Shown: positions 34,916 through 44,440, numbered from the stretch's first letter. The stretch: 64,000 nucleotides of DNA from Thioalkalivibrio nitratireducens DSM 14787 (GCF_000321415.2 NC_019902.2:1302001-1366000), one strand, 5' to 3'. Program-made: numbers and translations. The notes: generated by a model from the sequence alone, not told the origin.

Positions 34916-34944
34916 TTGACAGAAACCCCTTGCGCGGGTATATT
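34916..34944 (+). promoter_or_regulatory. Promoter of yceD-rpmF-plsX-fabH
   Basis: TTGACA-N17-TATATT, a near-consensus sigma-70 promoter. The predicted start (about 34951) lies only seven bases before the yceD ATG. Confidence 0.88.
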
Positions 34945-34957
34945 CCGCGCCCTTGAC

Positions 34958-35467
34958 ATGACCCGTATTCCCGTTTCCCTGGATCCGTTCCTGCCGCGTG
35001 CGCTGAATCAGCGCTGGGAAGGCGATTATTCCGCCAAGGATCTGCCGCGGGTGGCCGCGGCAGCCCGGGGGGCGGATGTGACGGTGCATGCCGCATTGAC
35101 GATCGTGAAGGGTGCGCTGGGCGAGATCCGGCTGCGCGGCACGATCGAAGGCAGCGTGGGGCAGCAATGCCAGCGCTGCCTGCAGCCCATGCGCTGGCAG
35201 TTCCGGCTGGCCCCGGACGTGGCCCTGGTCCGCCCCGGTGTGCCGTCCGCGGATTTGGGTGCGGGCGAGGAGACGGTGGAAGTCGAGGAGGACGGCCTGT
35301 TCCGGCCGGCGGGTTTCGTCGAAGACGAGATCCTGCTCGCCTGGCCGCTTTCGCCCCGCCACGAAGACTGCAGCGCCGGTCACGGACGCGAGTTCGAGCC
35401 GGGCGCTGTCTCGGCCGAGGAGAGCCCGTTCGCGGTGCTGAAGGGTATGCGCAAGGGCACTTCCTGA
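34958..35467 (+). CDS. yceD: DUF177 / YceD-family protein
   Basis: A 169-aa protein of the YceD family, habitually located before rpmF. The conserved cysteine pair is CQRCLQPM (C-x2-C), and the C-terminal SPFAVLKGMRKG is typical. Members have been linked to ribosome or 23S rRNA biogenesis. The ATG lies about seven bases from the predicted transcript start and has no ribosome site, so translation may be near-leaderless. Confidence 0.9.
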   Translation: MTRIPVSLDPFLPRALNQRWEGDYSAKDLPRVAAAARGADVTVHAALTIVKGALGEIRLRGTIEGSVGQQCQRCLQPMRWQFRLAPDVALVRPGVPSADLGAGEETVEVEEDGLFRPAGFVEDEILLAWPLSPRHEDCSAGHGREFEPGAVSAEESPFAVLKGMRKGTS

Positions 35468-35542
35468 CTCGCGCCGCCCGGCGATCGGAGTTACACAACA
35501 CGCCCCGGGCCGTCCCGGGACGAGCATACTGGAGAAGGAATC

Positions 35543-35740
35543 ATGGCAGTCCAACAGGCCCGTACCACCCCTTCCAAGCGCGGCATGCGGCGTTCCCACG
35601 ACGCGCTCAAGCCCGCCACCCTATCGATCGAGCCCACCACGGGCGAGGTGCATCGCAGACATCATGTGTCGCCCGACGGCTTCTACCGCGGCCGCCAGGT
35701 GATCGAAAAGGACGTCGCGATCGACGACGACGAGGATTGA
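35543..35740 (+). CDS. rpmF: 50S ribosomal protein L32
   Basis: A 65-aa L32: [20 protein letters not shown] and [17 protein letters not shown] are diagnostic. The form lacks the zinc-binding cysteines, as in other gammaproteobacteria. AGAAGGAA lies three bases before the ATG. Second gene of the yceD-rpmF-plsX-fabH operon. Confidence 0.97.
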   Translation: MAVQQARTTPSKRGMRRSHDALKPATLSIEPTTGEVHRRHHVSPDGFYRGRQVIEKDVAIDDDED

Positions 35741-35995
35741 CGCCGGTTCGCAGTTTCGGCCTTACTTGGGTCGGGTGTAGTTCGCTTTCCCGGCCCGTTT
35801 CCCACACACTTATCCGGTCGTTGATTCCCGTATGCCGCTCTTCGGCGGCACCCTGTGGCTGCCGGGCCCGGTGGCTGGCATCCGGCGCACGGTGAAGCAC
35901 CGCGCCGTGTCTGCATACCGCCCGGGGCGCCGACGCCGAGGTGCCCGAGCGCGAACGCCCCAGGGACGGACAGGACGAGGGCAGGTCGCATCGGC

Positions 35996-37024
35996 ATGAG
36001 CCACAGGTACACCATTGCGCTGGACGTGATGAGCGGAGACCATGGAGCCTCCGTGGTGATGCCTGCGGCGCTCGGTGCGCTGCAGGAAACGCCGGATATC
36101 CGGCTGGTGCTGGTCGGCGACGAGGCGGTGATCGCCGCCCACATGCGCCACTGGCCCGAACCGGTGAAGCCGCGGGCCGAGATCCTGCATGCCTCGCAGA
36201 CCGTGGGCATGGAGGAACTCCCGGCGGTCGCGCTGCGCAACAAGAAGGACTCCTCGATGCGCAGAGCCATCGACCTGGTCAAGCAGGGCGACGCCGAGGC
36301 CTGCGTCAGCGCCGGCAATACCGGGGCGCTGATGGCGACCGCCCGCTACGTGCTGAAAACGCTGGCCGGGATCGACCGTCCGGCGATTGCGACCGCGCTG
36401 CCGTCCCTGTTCGGCCACACCCACATGCTCGATCTCGGCGCGAATGTCGATGTCGAGGCCGCGCACCTCTACCAGTTCGCGGTGATGGGATCGGTGCTGG
36501 TGACCGCCATCGACAACAACGACGCGCCCCGGGTCGGCCTGCTGAACATCGGTTCGGAGGCCATCAAGGGGAACGATCGCGTGCGCGAGGCGGCGCACCT
36601 TCTGGAGCGCTCGTCGCTGAACTACATCGGCTTCGTCGAAGGCAACGATGTCTACTGCAGCGATGTCGACGTGGTGGTCTGCGACGGTTTCGTCGGCAAT
36701 GTCGCGCTGAAGACCAGCGAGGGCGTGGCCCGGATGATTCTCGAGAACATCCGCGGCGAGTTCAAGCGTTCCTGGTTGACCCGGCTGCGCGGACTGGTAG
36801 CGCTGCCGGTGCTGAGCCGGTTCCGCAGCCGCATCGATCCCCGGCGCTACAACGGGGCATCGCTGCTCGGTCTGCAGGGCATCGTCATCAAGAGCCACGG
36901 CGGCGCCGATGCGCTGGCATTCCAGAATGCCGTCCGAATCGCACGCAAGGAGGCCGAGGCCAACGTTCCACAGCGGATCGACAAACAGCTCGGCCGTCTG
37001 CTGCGACAGGAGGTGGAAGTGTGA
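35996..37024 (+). CDS. plsX: Phosphate acyltransferase PlsX
   Basis: A 342-aa peripheral enzyme converting acyl-ACP to acyl-phosphate for phosphatidic acid synthesis. Family motifs are [41 protein letters not shown] and [18 protein letters not shown] 35996 gives the conserved start. The stop overlaps the fabH GTG in GTGTGA, so expression is coupled. Confidence 0.97.
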   Translation: MSHRYTIALDVMSGDHGASVVMPAALGALQETPDIRLVLVGDEAVIAAHMRHWPEPVKPRAEILHASQTVGMEELPAVALRNKKDSSMRRAIDLVKQGDAEACVSAGNTGALMATARYVLKTLAGIDRPAIATALPSLFGHTHMLDLGANVDVEAAHLYQFAVMGSVLVTAIDNNDAPRVGLLNIGSEAIKGNDRVREAAHLLERSSLNYIGFVEGNDVYCSDVDVVVCDGFVGNVALKTSEGVARMILENIRGEFKRSWLTRLRGLVALPVLSRFRSRIDPRRYNGASLLGLQGIVIKSHGGADALAFQNAVRIARKEAEANVPQRIDKQLGRLLRQEVEV

Positions 37025-37977
37025 GCTTTGCACGGATTGCCGGCACCGGGAGCTACCTGCCGGAGGGCATTCTCACCAACGCCGACCTCGAAAGGATGGT
37101 CGATACCAGTGACGAGTGGATCGTGGACCGTACCGGGATCCGTATCCGCCACATGGCCGCGCCCGGCGAGGTGACCTCCGACCTGGCCCTGCATGCCTCC
37201 CGGCGGGCACTGGAGGCGGCGGGCCTGACCGCCGCCGAGCTGGATCTGATCCTGGTCGCGACGACGACCCCGGACCAGATTTTTCCGAGCACCGCGTGCC
37301 TGCTGCAGGCGAAGCTGGAGGTCGGCGGTTGCCCCGCGTTCGACGTGCAGGCGGTCTGCAGCGGGTTTGTGTACGCACTGGCCACCGCCGACCAGTTCAT
37401 CCGTACCGGCCAAAGCCGCCACGTGCTGGTGGTCGGGGCCGAGACGCTATCGAGGATCACCGACTACACCGACCGCAGCAACTGCATCCTCTGGGGTGAC
37501 GGTGCCGGCGCGGTGGTGCTGTCGCGGTCGGACGAGCCGGGGATCATCTCCACCCACCTGCACGCCGACGGATCCCAGCGGTCGCTGCTGGAGGTGCCGG
37601 GCGGCATATCGCGCAACGACGTCGAGGACACTAAGATACGGATGGAAGGGCGCGCGGTCTTCCGGGTGGCCGTGAACACCCTGGACCAGATCGTTGACGA
37701 GACGCTGGCGCACAACGGGATCGCCAAGTCGGATCTCGATTGGCTGGTGCCGCACCAGGCCAACATCCGCATCATCCAGGCGACTGCGAAAAAGCTGGCG
37801 ATGTCGATGGACCACGTCGTGGTTACCGTCGATACCCATGGCAATACCTCGGCAGCATCGATCCCGCTGGCGCTCGACGTCGCGGTGCGCGACGGGCGCA
37901 TCAAACCCGGGGATCTGATCCTGACCGAGGCCTTCGGCGGCGGATTCACCTGGGGCGCGGCGCTGATTCGCATGTGA
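37021..37977 (+). CDS. fabH: 3-oxoacyl-ACP synthase III
   Basis: A 318-aa enzyme condensing acetyl-CoA with malonyl-ACP to start fatty-acid synthesis. The triad is Cys113 in [11 protein letters not shown], His in PHQANIRI and Asn in [11 protein letters not shown]. The GTG start overlaps the plsX stop and has AGGAGG upstream. A strong GC hairpin follows the stop at 37986-38018. Confidence 0.97.
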   Translation: MSFARIAGTGSYLPEGILTNADLERMVDTSDEWIVDRTGIRIRHMAAPGEVTSDLALHASRRALEAAGLTAAELDLILVATTTPDQIFPSTACLLQAKLEVGGCPAFDVQAVCSGFVYALATADQFIRTGQSRHVLVVGAETLSRITDYTDRSNCILWGDGAGAVVLSRSDEPGIISTHLHADGSQRSLLEVPGGISRNDVEDTKIRMEGRAVFRVAVNTLDQIVDETLAHNGIAKSDLDWLVPHQANIRIIQATAKKLAMSMDHVVVTVDTHGNTSAASIPLALDVAVRDGRIKPGDLILTEAFGGGFTWGAALIRM

Positions 37978-37985
37978 GGGCTGCT

Positions 37986-38018
37986 GGTGGCCGCCCCGGA
38001 GGTTTCGGGGCGGCCACC
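37986..38018 (+). terminator. Strong hairpin after fabH, possible terminator or attenuator
   Basis: 13-bp perfect stem (GGTGGCCGCCCCG with CGGGGCGGCCACC), seven-base loop, nine bases after the fabH stop. No U-tract follows. Confidence 0.5.
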
Positions 38019-38033
38019 CGAGATATTGGATCC

Positions 38034-38498
38034 ATGGCAAAAGAGATCGAGCGCAAGTTCCGGATACTGAACGACTCCTGGCGTTCCGAGGTGCAGGCGT
38101 CCCAGCCGATGAGACAGGGTTATCTGTGCGGGAACACGCGTGCCTCGGTGCGGGTGCGCGTCTCCGGAGATCGGGCGACCCTGAACATCAAGAGCGCCAC
38201 GCTGGGGGTGGAACGCAGCGAGTTCGAGTACCCGGTGCCGCTCGACGACGCGCGCGTGCTGCTCGACGAACTGGCCGGGGCGATCATCGAGAAGTCCCGC
38301 CACGAACTGCGCCATGGCGACCACCTCTGGGAGATCGACGAGTTCGCCGGGCTGAACCAGGGGCTGATCGTCGCCGAGGTCGAACTCGGTGACGCAAAGG
38401 AGAGCTTCGCGCGGCCCGGCTGGCTGGGCGAGGAGGTCTCGCACGACCCCCGCTACTACAACACCGAACTGGCCCGCCACCCCTATACCCGCTGGTGA
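38034..38498 (+). CDS. CYTH-domain phosphohydrolase
   Basis: A 154-aa single-domain CYTH protein. The N-terminal EIERKF motif at 4-9, the RVRVSGDRATLNIKSA strand and the acidic/basic tunnel residues (ERSEFEYP, EIDEF, EVELGD) are all present. Short proteobacterial members hydrolyse inorganic triphosphate. Its stop overlaps the next gene's GTG. Confidence 0.9.
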   Translation: MAKEIERKFRILNDSWRSEVQASQPMRQGYLCGNTRASVRVRVSGDRATLNIKSATLGVERSEFEYPVPLDDARVLLDELAGAIIEKSRHELRHGDHLWEIDEFAGLNQGLIVAEVELGDAKESFARPGWLGEEVSHDPRYYNTELARHPYTRW

Positions 38499-39130
38499 CC
38501 GTGCCGACCGTGTTCGATTCCGCCTGCCGGCGCTGCCCGCGCCTTGCCAGCCATCTCGATGCGGTGCGGGTTTCGCACCCCGATTACCACGCGGCCCCGG
38601 TTCCGCCATTCGGACCCGAGCGGGCCCGCCTGCTGATCGTCGGCCTGGCCCCGGGGATGCACGGGGCCAACGCGACCGGTCGCCCGTTCACCGGCGATCA
38701 TGCCGGCATCCTGCTGTACCGCACGCTGCACGCATTCGGGTTCGCGAACCGGCCGGAGGCGACCGGGCGTGACGACGGCCTGGCCCTGGAAGACTGCCGC
38801 GTGACCAACGCGGTCAAGTGCCTGCCGCCGCAAAACCGGCCGACTCCGGCCGAAGTCCGCGCCTGCAATGGATTCCTCGGTGCCGAGATCGATGCGGTGG
38901 ATCCCCGGATCATCCTCGCGCTGGGGCGCATCGCCCACGATGCAGTGCTGCGCGCGCTGGACCGGCCGCTGCGTGCCCATCCGTTCGCGCATGGTGCCGA
39001 ACACGACGTGGGGTCCGGACGCACGCTGTTCGATTCCTACCACTGTTCCCGCTACAACACCCAGACGCGGCGCCTCACACCGGCGATGTTCGAGGAATTG
39101 TTCGGGGAGATTCGCGCACGGTTATCCTGA
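38495..39130 (+). CDS. Family 4/5-type uracil-DNA glycosylase with Fe-S cysteines
   Basis: A 211-aa DNA repair glycosylase. Motif GLAPGMHGANATGRPFTGD-type forms the uracil pocket; TNAVKCLPPQNRPTP and SYHCSRYNTQ are the other conserved blocks. Four cysteines (two in CRRC, one in KCLPP, one in RACNGF) fit the [4Fe-4S] ligand pattern. GTG 38495 overlaps the CYTH gene's stop; GTG 38501 is an alternative. It precedes uvrC by four bases, making a small repair cluster. Confidence 0.87.
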   Translation: MTVPTVFDSACRRCPRLASHLDAVRVSHPDYHAAPVPPFGPERARLLIVGLAPGMHGANATGRPFTGDHAGILLYRTLHAFGFANRPEATGRDDGLALEDCRVTNAVKCLPPQNRPTPAEVRACNGFLGAEIDAVDPRIILALGRIAHDAVLRALDRPLRAHPFAHGAEHDVGSGRTLFDSYHCSRYNTQTRRLTPAMFEELFGEIRARLS

Positions 39131-39134
39131 AGCC

Positions 39135-40961
39135 ATGAGCGCGACCGAGCACGGCTTCGACCACAAGGCCTTCCTGGCTGCCTGCACCTCGGCCCCCGGC
39201 GTCTACCAGATGCTCGACGATGCCGGGACGGTGCTCTACGTGGGCAAGGCCCGGAATCTGCGCAAGCGGCTCGCGAGCTACTTTCGCAGCGCCGGCGAGC
39301 GCAGCCCGAAGACGCGCGCGATGGTCGCCCAGATCGCGGACATCCGGGTGGCGGTCACGCACACCGAGGCCGAGGCGCTGCTGCTCGAGGCAAACCTGAT
39401 CAAGCGGCACCGGCCACGCTACAATGTCCTCTTGCGGGATGACAAGAGTTACCCGTACATCTTTGTTTCCAATCACGAATACCCCCGTCTCGGCTTCCAC
39501 CGCGGTGCCCGGAAAAAGGGCGTGCGCTACTTCGGGCCGTACCCGTCGGCGGTCGCGGTCCGCGAGACCCTGAACCTGCTGCAGAAGCTGTTCCTGATGC
39601 GACAGTGCGAGGACAGCGTGTTTGCCCACCGCAGCCGGCCCTGCCTGCAGCACCAGATCGGGCGCTGCACCGCGCCCTGCGTGGCGCTGATCGATCCCGA
39701 CGAATACGCGGCCGACGTGCAGGCCAGCGTGCGCTTCCTGGAGGGGCGCAGCGAGCAGGTGATCGGCGACCTCGTCCAGCGCATGGAGGCGGCCTCGGCG
39801 GCACTGCAATTCGAACGGGCGGCCCGGCTGCGTGACCAGATCGCGCACCTGCGCCAGATCTCGGAGCAGCAGTACGTGGCGGGCGGCGACGGGGATGCCG
39901 ACATCTTTGCTTTGGCGCGCGAGGGTGGCGCGGCCGCGGTGCAGATCTTCTTCGTGCGCCACGGGCAGAACCTCGGCAACTCGGTGCGCTACCCGAAACT
40001 TCCCGAGGAGGCCGGCGACGACGAAATCATGGCCGCGATCCTGGCGCAGTACTACGCCGAGCGGGAACCCTCGCAACTGGTGCTGGTGTCGCATCGCCCG
40101 CAGGAGCCCGAGGGCCTGGCGGCCCTGCTGGAGCAGCGCCGCGGCGGCCGCGTCCGGCTGGCCTGGTCGTTGCGCGGCGATCGGGCGCGCTGGGTGGAGA
40201 TGGCGCAGCGCAACGCCGAACTTGCGCTGAAGACCCGGCTGGCCGGGCAGGCGGGGCAGCAGTCGCGGCTGCAGGCGCTGGCCGAGGTGCTGCAATTGCC
40301 CGAACCGCCGGCGCGGATGGAGTGCTTCGACATTTCCCACACCCAGGGCGAAGGCACCGTTGCATCCTGTGTCGTGTTCGGCCCCGAGGGGCCGCTGAAG
40401 TCCGACTACCGCCGGTTCAACATCGCCGGAATCGCCCCCAGCGACGACTATGCGGCGATGCACCAGGCGCTGGACCGCCGTTTCGCGCGACTGAAGAAGG
40501 AGGCCGGTCCGCTGCCCGACATCCTGTTCATCGACGGCGGGCAGGGTCAGGTGAACCAGGCCCTCGACGTGCTGCGCAGCCACGGCATCGAGGGCATGCG
40601 CGTGGTCGGTGTCGCCAAGGGCCCGGAGCGGCGCGCGGGGCTGGAGACCCTGGTGTTGAGCGGGGTGCAGGGGCCTTCTATACTGCCTGCGCAATCCAGC
40701 GCCCTGCACCTGATCCAGCAGATCCGCGACGAGGCGCACCGGTTTGCGATCACCGGACACCGGCTGCGGCGTGCGAAGGCCCGGCGGGAATCCCGGCTCG
40801 AAGAGATCCCCGGGCTGGGTCCGAAACGAAGGGGGGCGCTGCTGCGCCATTTCGGCGGGCTGCGTGGCATCTCGCGCGCCGGGGTCGAAGAGTTGGCGAA
40901 GGTTCCCGGCATCAGCCACAACCTGGCGCAGGCCATCTACGAAGGATTCCACGAGAACTGA
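39135..40961 (+). CDS. uvrC: Excinuclease ABC subunit C
   Basis: A 608-aa nucleotide-excision-repair nuclease that makes both incisions with UvrA/UvrB. It has an N-terminal GIY-YIG domain (GVYQMLDDAGTVLYVGKARN), a UVR motif near 200-235, the central endonuclease V-like domain (ECFDISHTQGEGTVAS, DILFIDGGQGQ) and C-terminal helix-hairpin-helix repeats. pgsA follows two bases after, the usual uvrC-pgsA pairing of gammaproteobacteria. Confidence 0.97.
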   Translation: MSATEHGFDHKAFLAACTSAPGVYQMLDDAGTVLYVGKARNLRKRLASYFRSAGERSPKTRAMVAQIADIRVAVTHTEAEALLLEANLIKRHRPRYNVLLRDDKSYPYIFVSNHEYPRLGFHRGARKKGVRYFGPYPSAVAVRETLNLLQKLFLMRQCEDSVFAHRSRPCLQHQIGRCTAPCVALIDPDEYAADVQASVRFLEGRSEQVIGDLVQRMEAASAALQFERAARLRDQIAHLRQISEQQYVAGGDGDADIFALAREGGAAAVQIFFVRHGQNLGNSVRYPKLPEEAGDDEIMAAILAQYYAEREPSQLVLVSHRPQEPEGLAALLEQRRGGRVRLAWSLRGDRARWVEMAQRNAELALKTRLAGQAGQQSRLQALAEVLQLPEPPARMECFDISHTQGEGTVASCVVFGPEGPLKSDYRRFNIAGIAPSDDYAAMHQALDRRFARLKKEAGPLPDILFIDGGQGQVNQALDVLRSHGIEGMRVVGVAKGPERRAGLETLVLSGVQGPSILPAQSSALHLIQQIRDEAHRFAITGHRLRRAKARRESRLEEIPGLGPKRRGALLRHFGGLRGISRAGVEELAKVPGISHNLAQAIYEGFHEN

Positions 40962-40962
40962 A

Positions 40963-41514
40963 ATGCTGCGCAACCTGCCCACCTGGCTGACCTGGTCGCG
41001 CATCGCGATGATTCCGCTGATGGTGGTTCTGTTCTATGGGTTGCCGGATCCGTGGGGCGGCATCGCCGCTGCACTGATCTTCGCGGTCGCCGGCCTTACC
41101 GACTGGCTCGACGGTTACCTGGCCCGGCGCCTGGAGGTCACGTCCCGCTTCGGCGCGTTCCTGGATCCGGTGGCGGACAAGCTCATCGTCGCCGCGGCGC
41201 TGGTGCTGGTGGTCCACGACGACGCCACCCTGGGCATCGCGGTGGCCGCGATCGTGATCATCGGGCGCGAGATCGCGATCTCCGCGCTGCGGGAATGGAT
41301 GTCGGCCATCGGAAGCCGCGCGCGGGTGGCGGTCTCGTGGATCGGCAAGGTGAAGACGACCGCGCAGATGGTATCCATCTTCCTGCTGCTCTGGGCGGTG
41401 CCGCTCGGCCCCGTCCCCGTGTACCTGCTGGGCGAATGGCTGCTGTACCTGGCCGCCGTGCTCACGCTGATCTCGATGGCCCAGTACATGCTCGCAGCGC
41501 GCCGAGGTGCTTGA
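40963..41514 (+). CDS. pgsA: CDP-diacylglycerol-glycerol-3-phosphate 3-phosphatidyltransferase
   Basis: A 183-aa inner-membrane enzyme of phosphatidylglycerol synthesis. The CDP-alcohol phosphotransferase motif runs through DGYLARRLEVTSRFGAFLDP to VADK. Four to five TM helices are seen. Its TGA lies within the -35 box of the tRNA-Gly promoter. Confidence 0.96.
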   Translation: MLRNLPTWLTWSRIAMIPLMVVLFYGLPDPWGGIAAALIFAVAGLTDWLDGYLARRLEVTSRFGAFLDPVADKLIVAAALVLVVHDDATLGIAVAAIVIIGREIAISALREWMSAIGSRARVAVSWIGKVKTTAQMVSIFLLLWAVPLGPVPVYLLGEWLLYLAAVLTLISMAQYMLAARRGA

Positions 41515-41538
41515 CAGTTTCGCAACAGACGCTATCAT
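41511..41538 (+). promoter_or_regulatory. Promoter of tRNA-Gly and tRNA-Cys
   Basis: TTGACA-N16-TATCAT overlapping the pgsA stop codon, 14 bases before tRNA-Gly. Confidence 0.8.
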
Positions 41539-41552
41539 TGCGGGCCTGTCGG

Positions 41553-41628
<76 letters not shown>

Positions 41629-41704
41629 GTATCTCCCCAACCCCGGGCCACCGGGGTTTTCTGTTTCGGGCGCGACCTGCACGCGCCACGACGACGCAGC
41701 ACCC

Positions 41705-41778
41705 GGCTGGGTGGCAGAGTGGTTATGCAGCGGCCTGCAAAGCCGTGTACGCCGGTTCGATTCCGACCCCAGCCTCCA
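41705..41778 (+). tRNA. tRNA-Cys (GCA)
   Basis: 74-nt cloverleaf with encoded CCA and discriminator T; the anticodon loop CTGCAAA gives GCA. Probably in one transcript with tRNA-Gly. Confidence 0.97.
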
Positions 41779-41826
41779 TCTCCCTGTACTACGCTGCCGA
41801 TGCCGCATATTCCGTAGGCTGTGCCG

Positions 41827-41860
41827 ACAGGCAGTAACTCCTCACAGGCAGTAACTTCTC
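41827..41860. repeat. 17-bp tandem duplication
   Basis: ACAGGCAGTAACTCCTC followed by ACAGGCAGTAACTTCTC, one mismatch. Confidence 0.8.
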
Positions 41861-42123
41861 AATAGATCCGGGCGAGTGAGGGCCTCTGCTGATGGCGGAT
41901 GTCTGGGTTCACTTGCACAGCACCTGGCGGAACTGCGGATCGAGGATGGAACCAGACGCTGTTCTTCGGCAGGCGGCATTGATGGTGCACGTCCGAGCTT
42001 GCCGCGACGCGCGACTTTCACGCTACCCGGCGTCGGGGTGAACGGCGGCGTGGGCGGGAACGGAAACGGGAAAGGTGTCAGCGAGTCGATGGCGCCGAAG
42101 TAGACTAAAAACTATATATCCTG

Positions 42124-42152
42124 TTGACTCATAGATATAGTACGGGTATGGT
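42124..42152 (+). promoter_or_regulatory. Likely promoter of the exopolysaccharide locus
   Basis: TTGACT-N17-TATGGT. The -35 is flanked by inverted arms ACTATATATC (42111-42120) and GATATAGT (42134-42141), a possible operator. The leader to the first gene would be about 325 nt. Confidence 0.55.
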
Positions 42153-42483
42153 GTTTAGAAACGATGATGGCGACTGGTGCGCGGGTCGTCAGGTGCTTCC
42201 AGACTTTTTCGCTCGCACGGTCGCATGGGTTTGGTGAGAAATCACCAACTCGAACAGGATGATGTGAATGGCTTTCGAAGTGATGTGTCGAGCATCACGA
42301 AGTCGTTACGGCGGCGAACCATTGTCAAGGGAGGGATATACCCCATTGACTGGAGCGCTGCTCGCCAGTAAGGTTCGTGGGACCAACGGAGGAGTCTGCC
42401 GGCATGATCCGGCGACGCTGGAAACCGCCTGTGGCGCCAGTCGACCACGGAGCACCGACCGGAGGGTCGGAAGGTAGGGGGGA

Positions 42484-43584
42484 TTGGATCTTGGGCATGG
42501 AGTACTGGTGGGGGGAGGTGCAGCCTTTGCCCTGACCGGCGCCGGTATACTTGTACTGCACCGGCCGGCAATGCGCATCGGCTTGGTGGACCGGCCGAAC
42601 CATCGCAAGCGGCACAACGGTGCCGTCCCGCTCACTGGAGGTGTGGCCTTGCTGGCCGCGCTCATCGTCGCCGCGGCGCTGACCCCGGTAAACTGGTGGG
42701 CGCTGTGGTCGCTTCCGCTGGGTGTCGTCGTACTCGGATTGCTGGGTCTAGTCGATGACCTGTTCGATATCGGATCGGCCATTCGGCTTCTCGCCCAGCT
42801 CGGGGTCGCCTGGGTCATGGCCGTTGCCGGTGTGCAGATCGCCTCGCTCGGAAACCTGCTCGGCACCGGTCCGCTCAACCTGGGATGGATCGGGCCGGCG
42901 TTCACCATCCTTTGCGTCGCGTTCATGATCAATGCAATCAACATGATGGATGGGATCGACGGGCTGGCCGGCAGCATCAGCCTGCTGGCAGCCGTGGGCC
43001 TTTCCGTGCTGGCGGTATCCGCGGGGATGGGCGGGAAGGCGGCCGCTGGCGTCCTGCTGGCCTCGGGTCTGGCGGCGTTCCTGCTGTTCAACCTGCGCAG
43101 TCCCTGGCTGCGCAGGGCTGCGGTCTTCCTGGGAGACAGCGGAAGCATGGTACTGGGGTTCGTGCTGGCCTGGCTCGCGGTGGCGATCACCCAGCCGGCC
43201 GCGTCCGGTGTGGCACCCGTTTCGATCGCGTTCCTGCTGCTGCTGCCGGCGGCCGACAGCCTGGGCGTGTTCGTCCGCCGGCTGCGGCGGGGCCGCAATC
43301 CGCTCGCGGCCGATCGTACCCATCTGCATCATGTATTGTGTCGGGCCGGTCTGCCGGTGACTACTGTGGTTTTGCTGATCGCGGGAAACCAGCTGGTGCT
43401 GGTACTGCTGGCCCTGGCCTGTCATTTCGGTGGGTGCCCGGAGCCCCTGCAATTCGCGATGGTCACGCTGCTGCTGCTGGCCTACGTCGGTTTTTCGCTG
43501 AATGCGCATCATTTCCTGCGTGCGATGCTTCGGGGTCGGCGCCGCCGTCTGGCATCGGGCGGCCTGAAGCCCGAGATCGGGTGA
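42484..43584 (+). CDS. WecA-like undecaprenyl-phosphate sugar-1-phosphate transferase
   Basis: A 366-aa polytopic membrane enzyme of the MraY/WecA family that starts a lipid-linked glycan by moving a hexosamine-phosphate onto undecaprenyl phosphate. The signatures are LVDRPNHRKRHNG, LVDDLFDIG, NMMDGIDGLAG, FLGDSGSM and the C-terminal DRTHLHH. Start: TTG 42484 with AGGGGGGA just upstream; GTG 42508 is possible. It opens the exopolysaccharide locus. Confidence 0.88.
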   Translation: MDLGHGVLVGGGAAFALTGAGILVLHRPAMRIGLVDRPNHRKRHNGAVPLTGGVALLAALIVAAALTPVNWWALWSLPLGVVVLGLLGLVDDLFDIGSAIRLLAQLGVAWVMAVAGVQIASLGNLLGTGPLNLGWIGPAFTILCVAFMINAINMMDGIDGLAGSISLLAAVGLSVLAVSAGMGGKAAAGVLLASGLAAFLLFNLRSPWLRRAAVFLGDSGSMVLGFVLAWLAVAITQPAASGVAPVSIAFLLLLPAADSLGVFVRRLRRGRNPLAADRTHLHHVLCRAGLPVTTVVLLIAGNQLVLVLLALACHFGGCPEPLQFAMVTLLLLAYVGFSLNAHHFLRAMLRGRRRRLASGGLKPEIG

Positions 43585-43588
43585 GACG

Positions 43589-44440
43589 ATGGTCAATCCC
43601 CAGAACGACCCTTTGGAGTTCATCGCGGTACCGGCCACCGGTATGGTGGATGTTCACGCCCATCTGCTTCCCGGAATCGACGATGGTGCGAAGGATCTGC
43701 AGCAGGCCCTGAACATGGCGCGGCTGGCGGTTGCCGACGGTACCCGCGCGCTGGTGGTTACACCCCACCACCTCAATGGCGTCTACCGGAATCCGGCGGA
43801 CTCAGTTCGCGGCCATTGCACCTCGCTGCGTGCGGCGCTGCGCAGCGAGGGGCTCGACCTCGTGATTTTTCCCGGATCGGAATGCCACCTGGTGCCGGAA
43901 CTGCCCACAGCCCTGGCCGAGGGCAGCGCAATGACCGTGGCGGACCGGGGGCATGCGGTTCTGGTGGAACTGCCGGTGCATAACGTGCCATTCGGGGCCA
44001 CGGGGATCCTGGAAGACCTGCTCGCGATGGGCCTGCAGCCTGTCATCGCGCATCCCGAGCGCAACGCCGAAGTCGCAGGAAACCCCGATATCCTGGAAGA
44101 GTGGGTTTCGATGGGCTGTCTCGGCCAGATCACCGCACAATCCTGCAGCGGTCGTTTCGGTCCGCGCGTGCAGCAGGCGGCCGAGCATATGGTCCGGCAG
44201 GGCCTGGTCCAGATCGTCGCATCGGACGCACACCGCGACAGCCGCCGCGTGCCCGAACTGTCGCAGGGGCGGGCACCGATCGAACGCTGGGTGGGCAGCG
44301 AAGCGGCACGCCTGATGGCCGAGGATTTTCCCCGGGCATTGGTGGCCGGCGATGCAGTGGATACCCGGCGTCTGGATGACGCACGAAGGCCACCGCGTGC
44401 GGCGCGGATTCGGGGCTGGTTGGGCAGGTTGCGGGCCTGA
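43589..44440 (+). CDS. CpsB/YwqE-type PHP-family tyrosine-protein phosphatase
   Basis: A 283-aa metal-dependent phosphatase: DVHAHLLPGIDDGA near 20-33, TPHH, HPERNAE and SDAHRDSRR supply the PHP metal ligands. Relatives dephosphorylate the BY-kinase that controls capsule/EPS polymerisation, so the Wzc-like protein encoded downstream is the likely partner. The start is four bases after the transferase stop. Confidence 0.88.
   Translation: MVNPQNDPLEFIAVPATGMVDVHAHLLPGIDDGAKDLQQALNMARLAVADGTRALVVTPHHLNGVYRNPADSVRGHCTSLRAALRSEGLDLVIFPGSECHLVPELPTALAEGSAMTVADRGHAVLVELPVHNVPFGATGILEDLLAMGLQPVIAHPERNAEVAGNPDILEEWVSMGCLGQITAQSCSGRFGPRVQQAAEHMVRQGLVQIVASDAHRDSRRVPELSQGRAPIERWVGSEAARLMAEDFPRALVAGDAVDTRRLDDARRPPRAARIRGWLGRLRA

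Larger units (their letters stand above)
41779..42483. other. Intergenic region before the exopolysaccharide locus, 705 bp, no gene
   Basis: No frame with family resemblance. It holds a 17-bp tandem duplication (41827-41860), an AT-rich segment with the likely EPS promoter (42124-42152) and several GC-rich hairpins in the putative leader (for example CCGACC/GGTCGG near 42457-42472). The c-di-GMP (GEMM) riboswitch core was not found. Confidence 0.55.

Noticed and set aside
39075-41003. 642-aa minus-strand open frame
   Set aside because: Antisense to uvrC; composition of a shadow frame.
41876-42103. 75-aa plus-strand frame
   Set aside because: No ribosome site and no family resemblance; Gly/Asn-rich end looks random.
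42268-42477. 69-aa plus-strand frame before the WecA-like gene
   Set aside because: No convincing ribosome site, charged random-like translation, lies in the putative leader.
42153-42483. c-di-GMP (GEMM) riboswitch in the EPS leader
   Set aside because: A partial GACGCTGGAAACCGCC string resembles part of the GEMM core but the required receptor sequence and pairing are missing.
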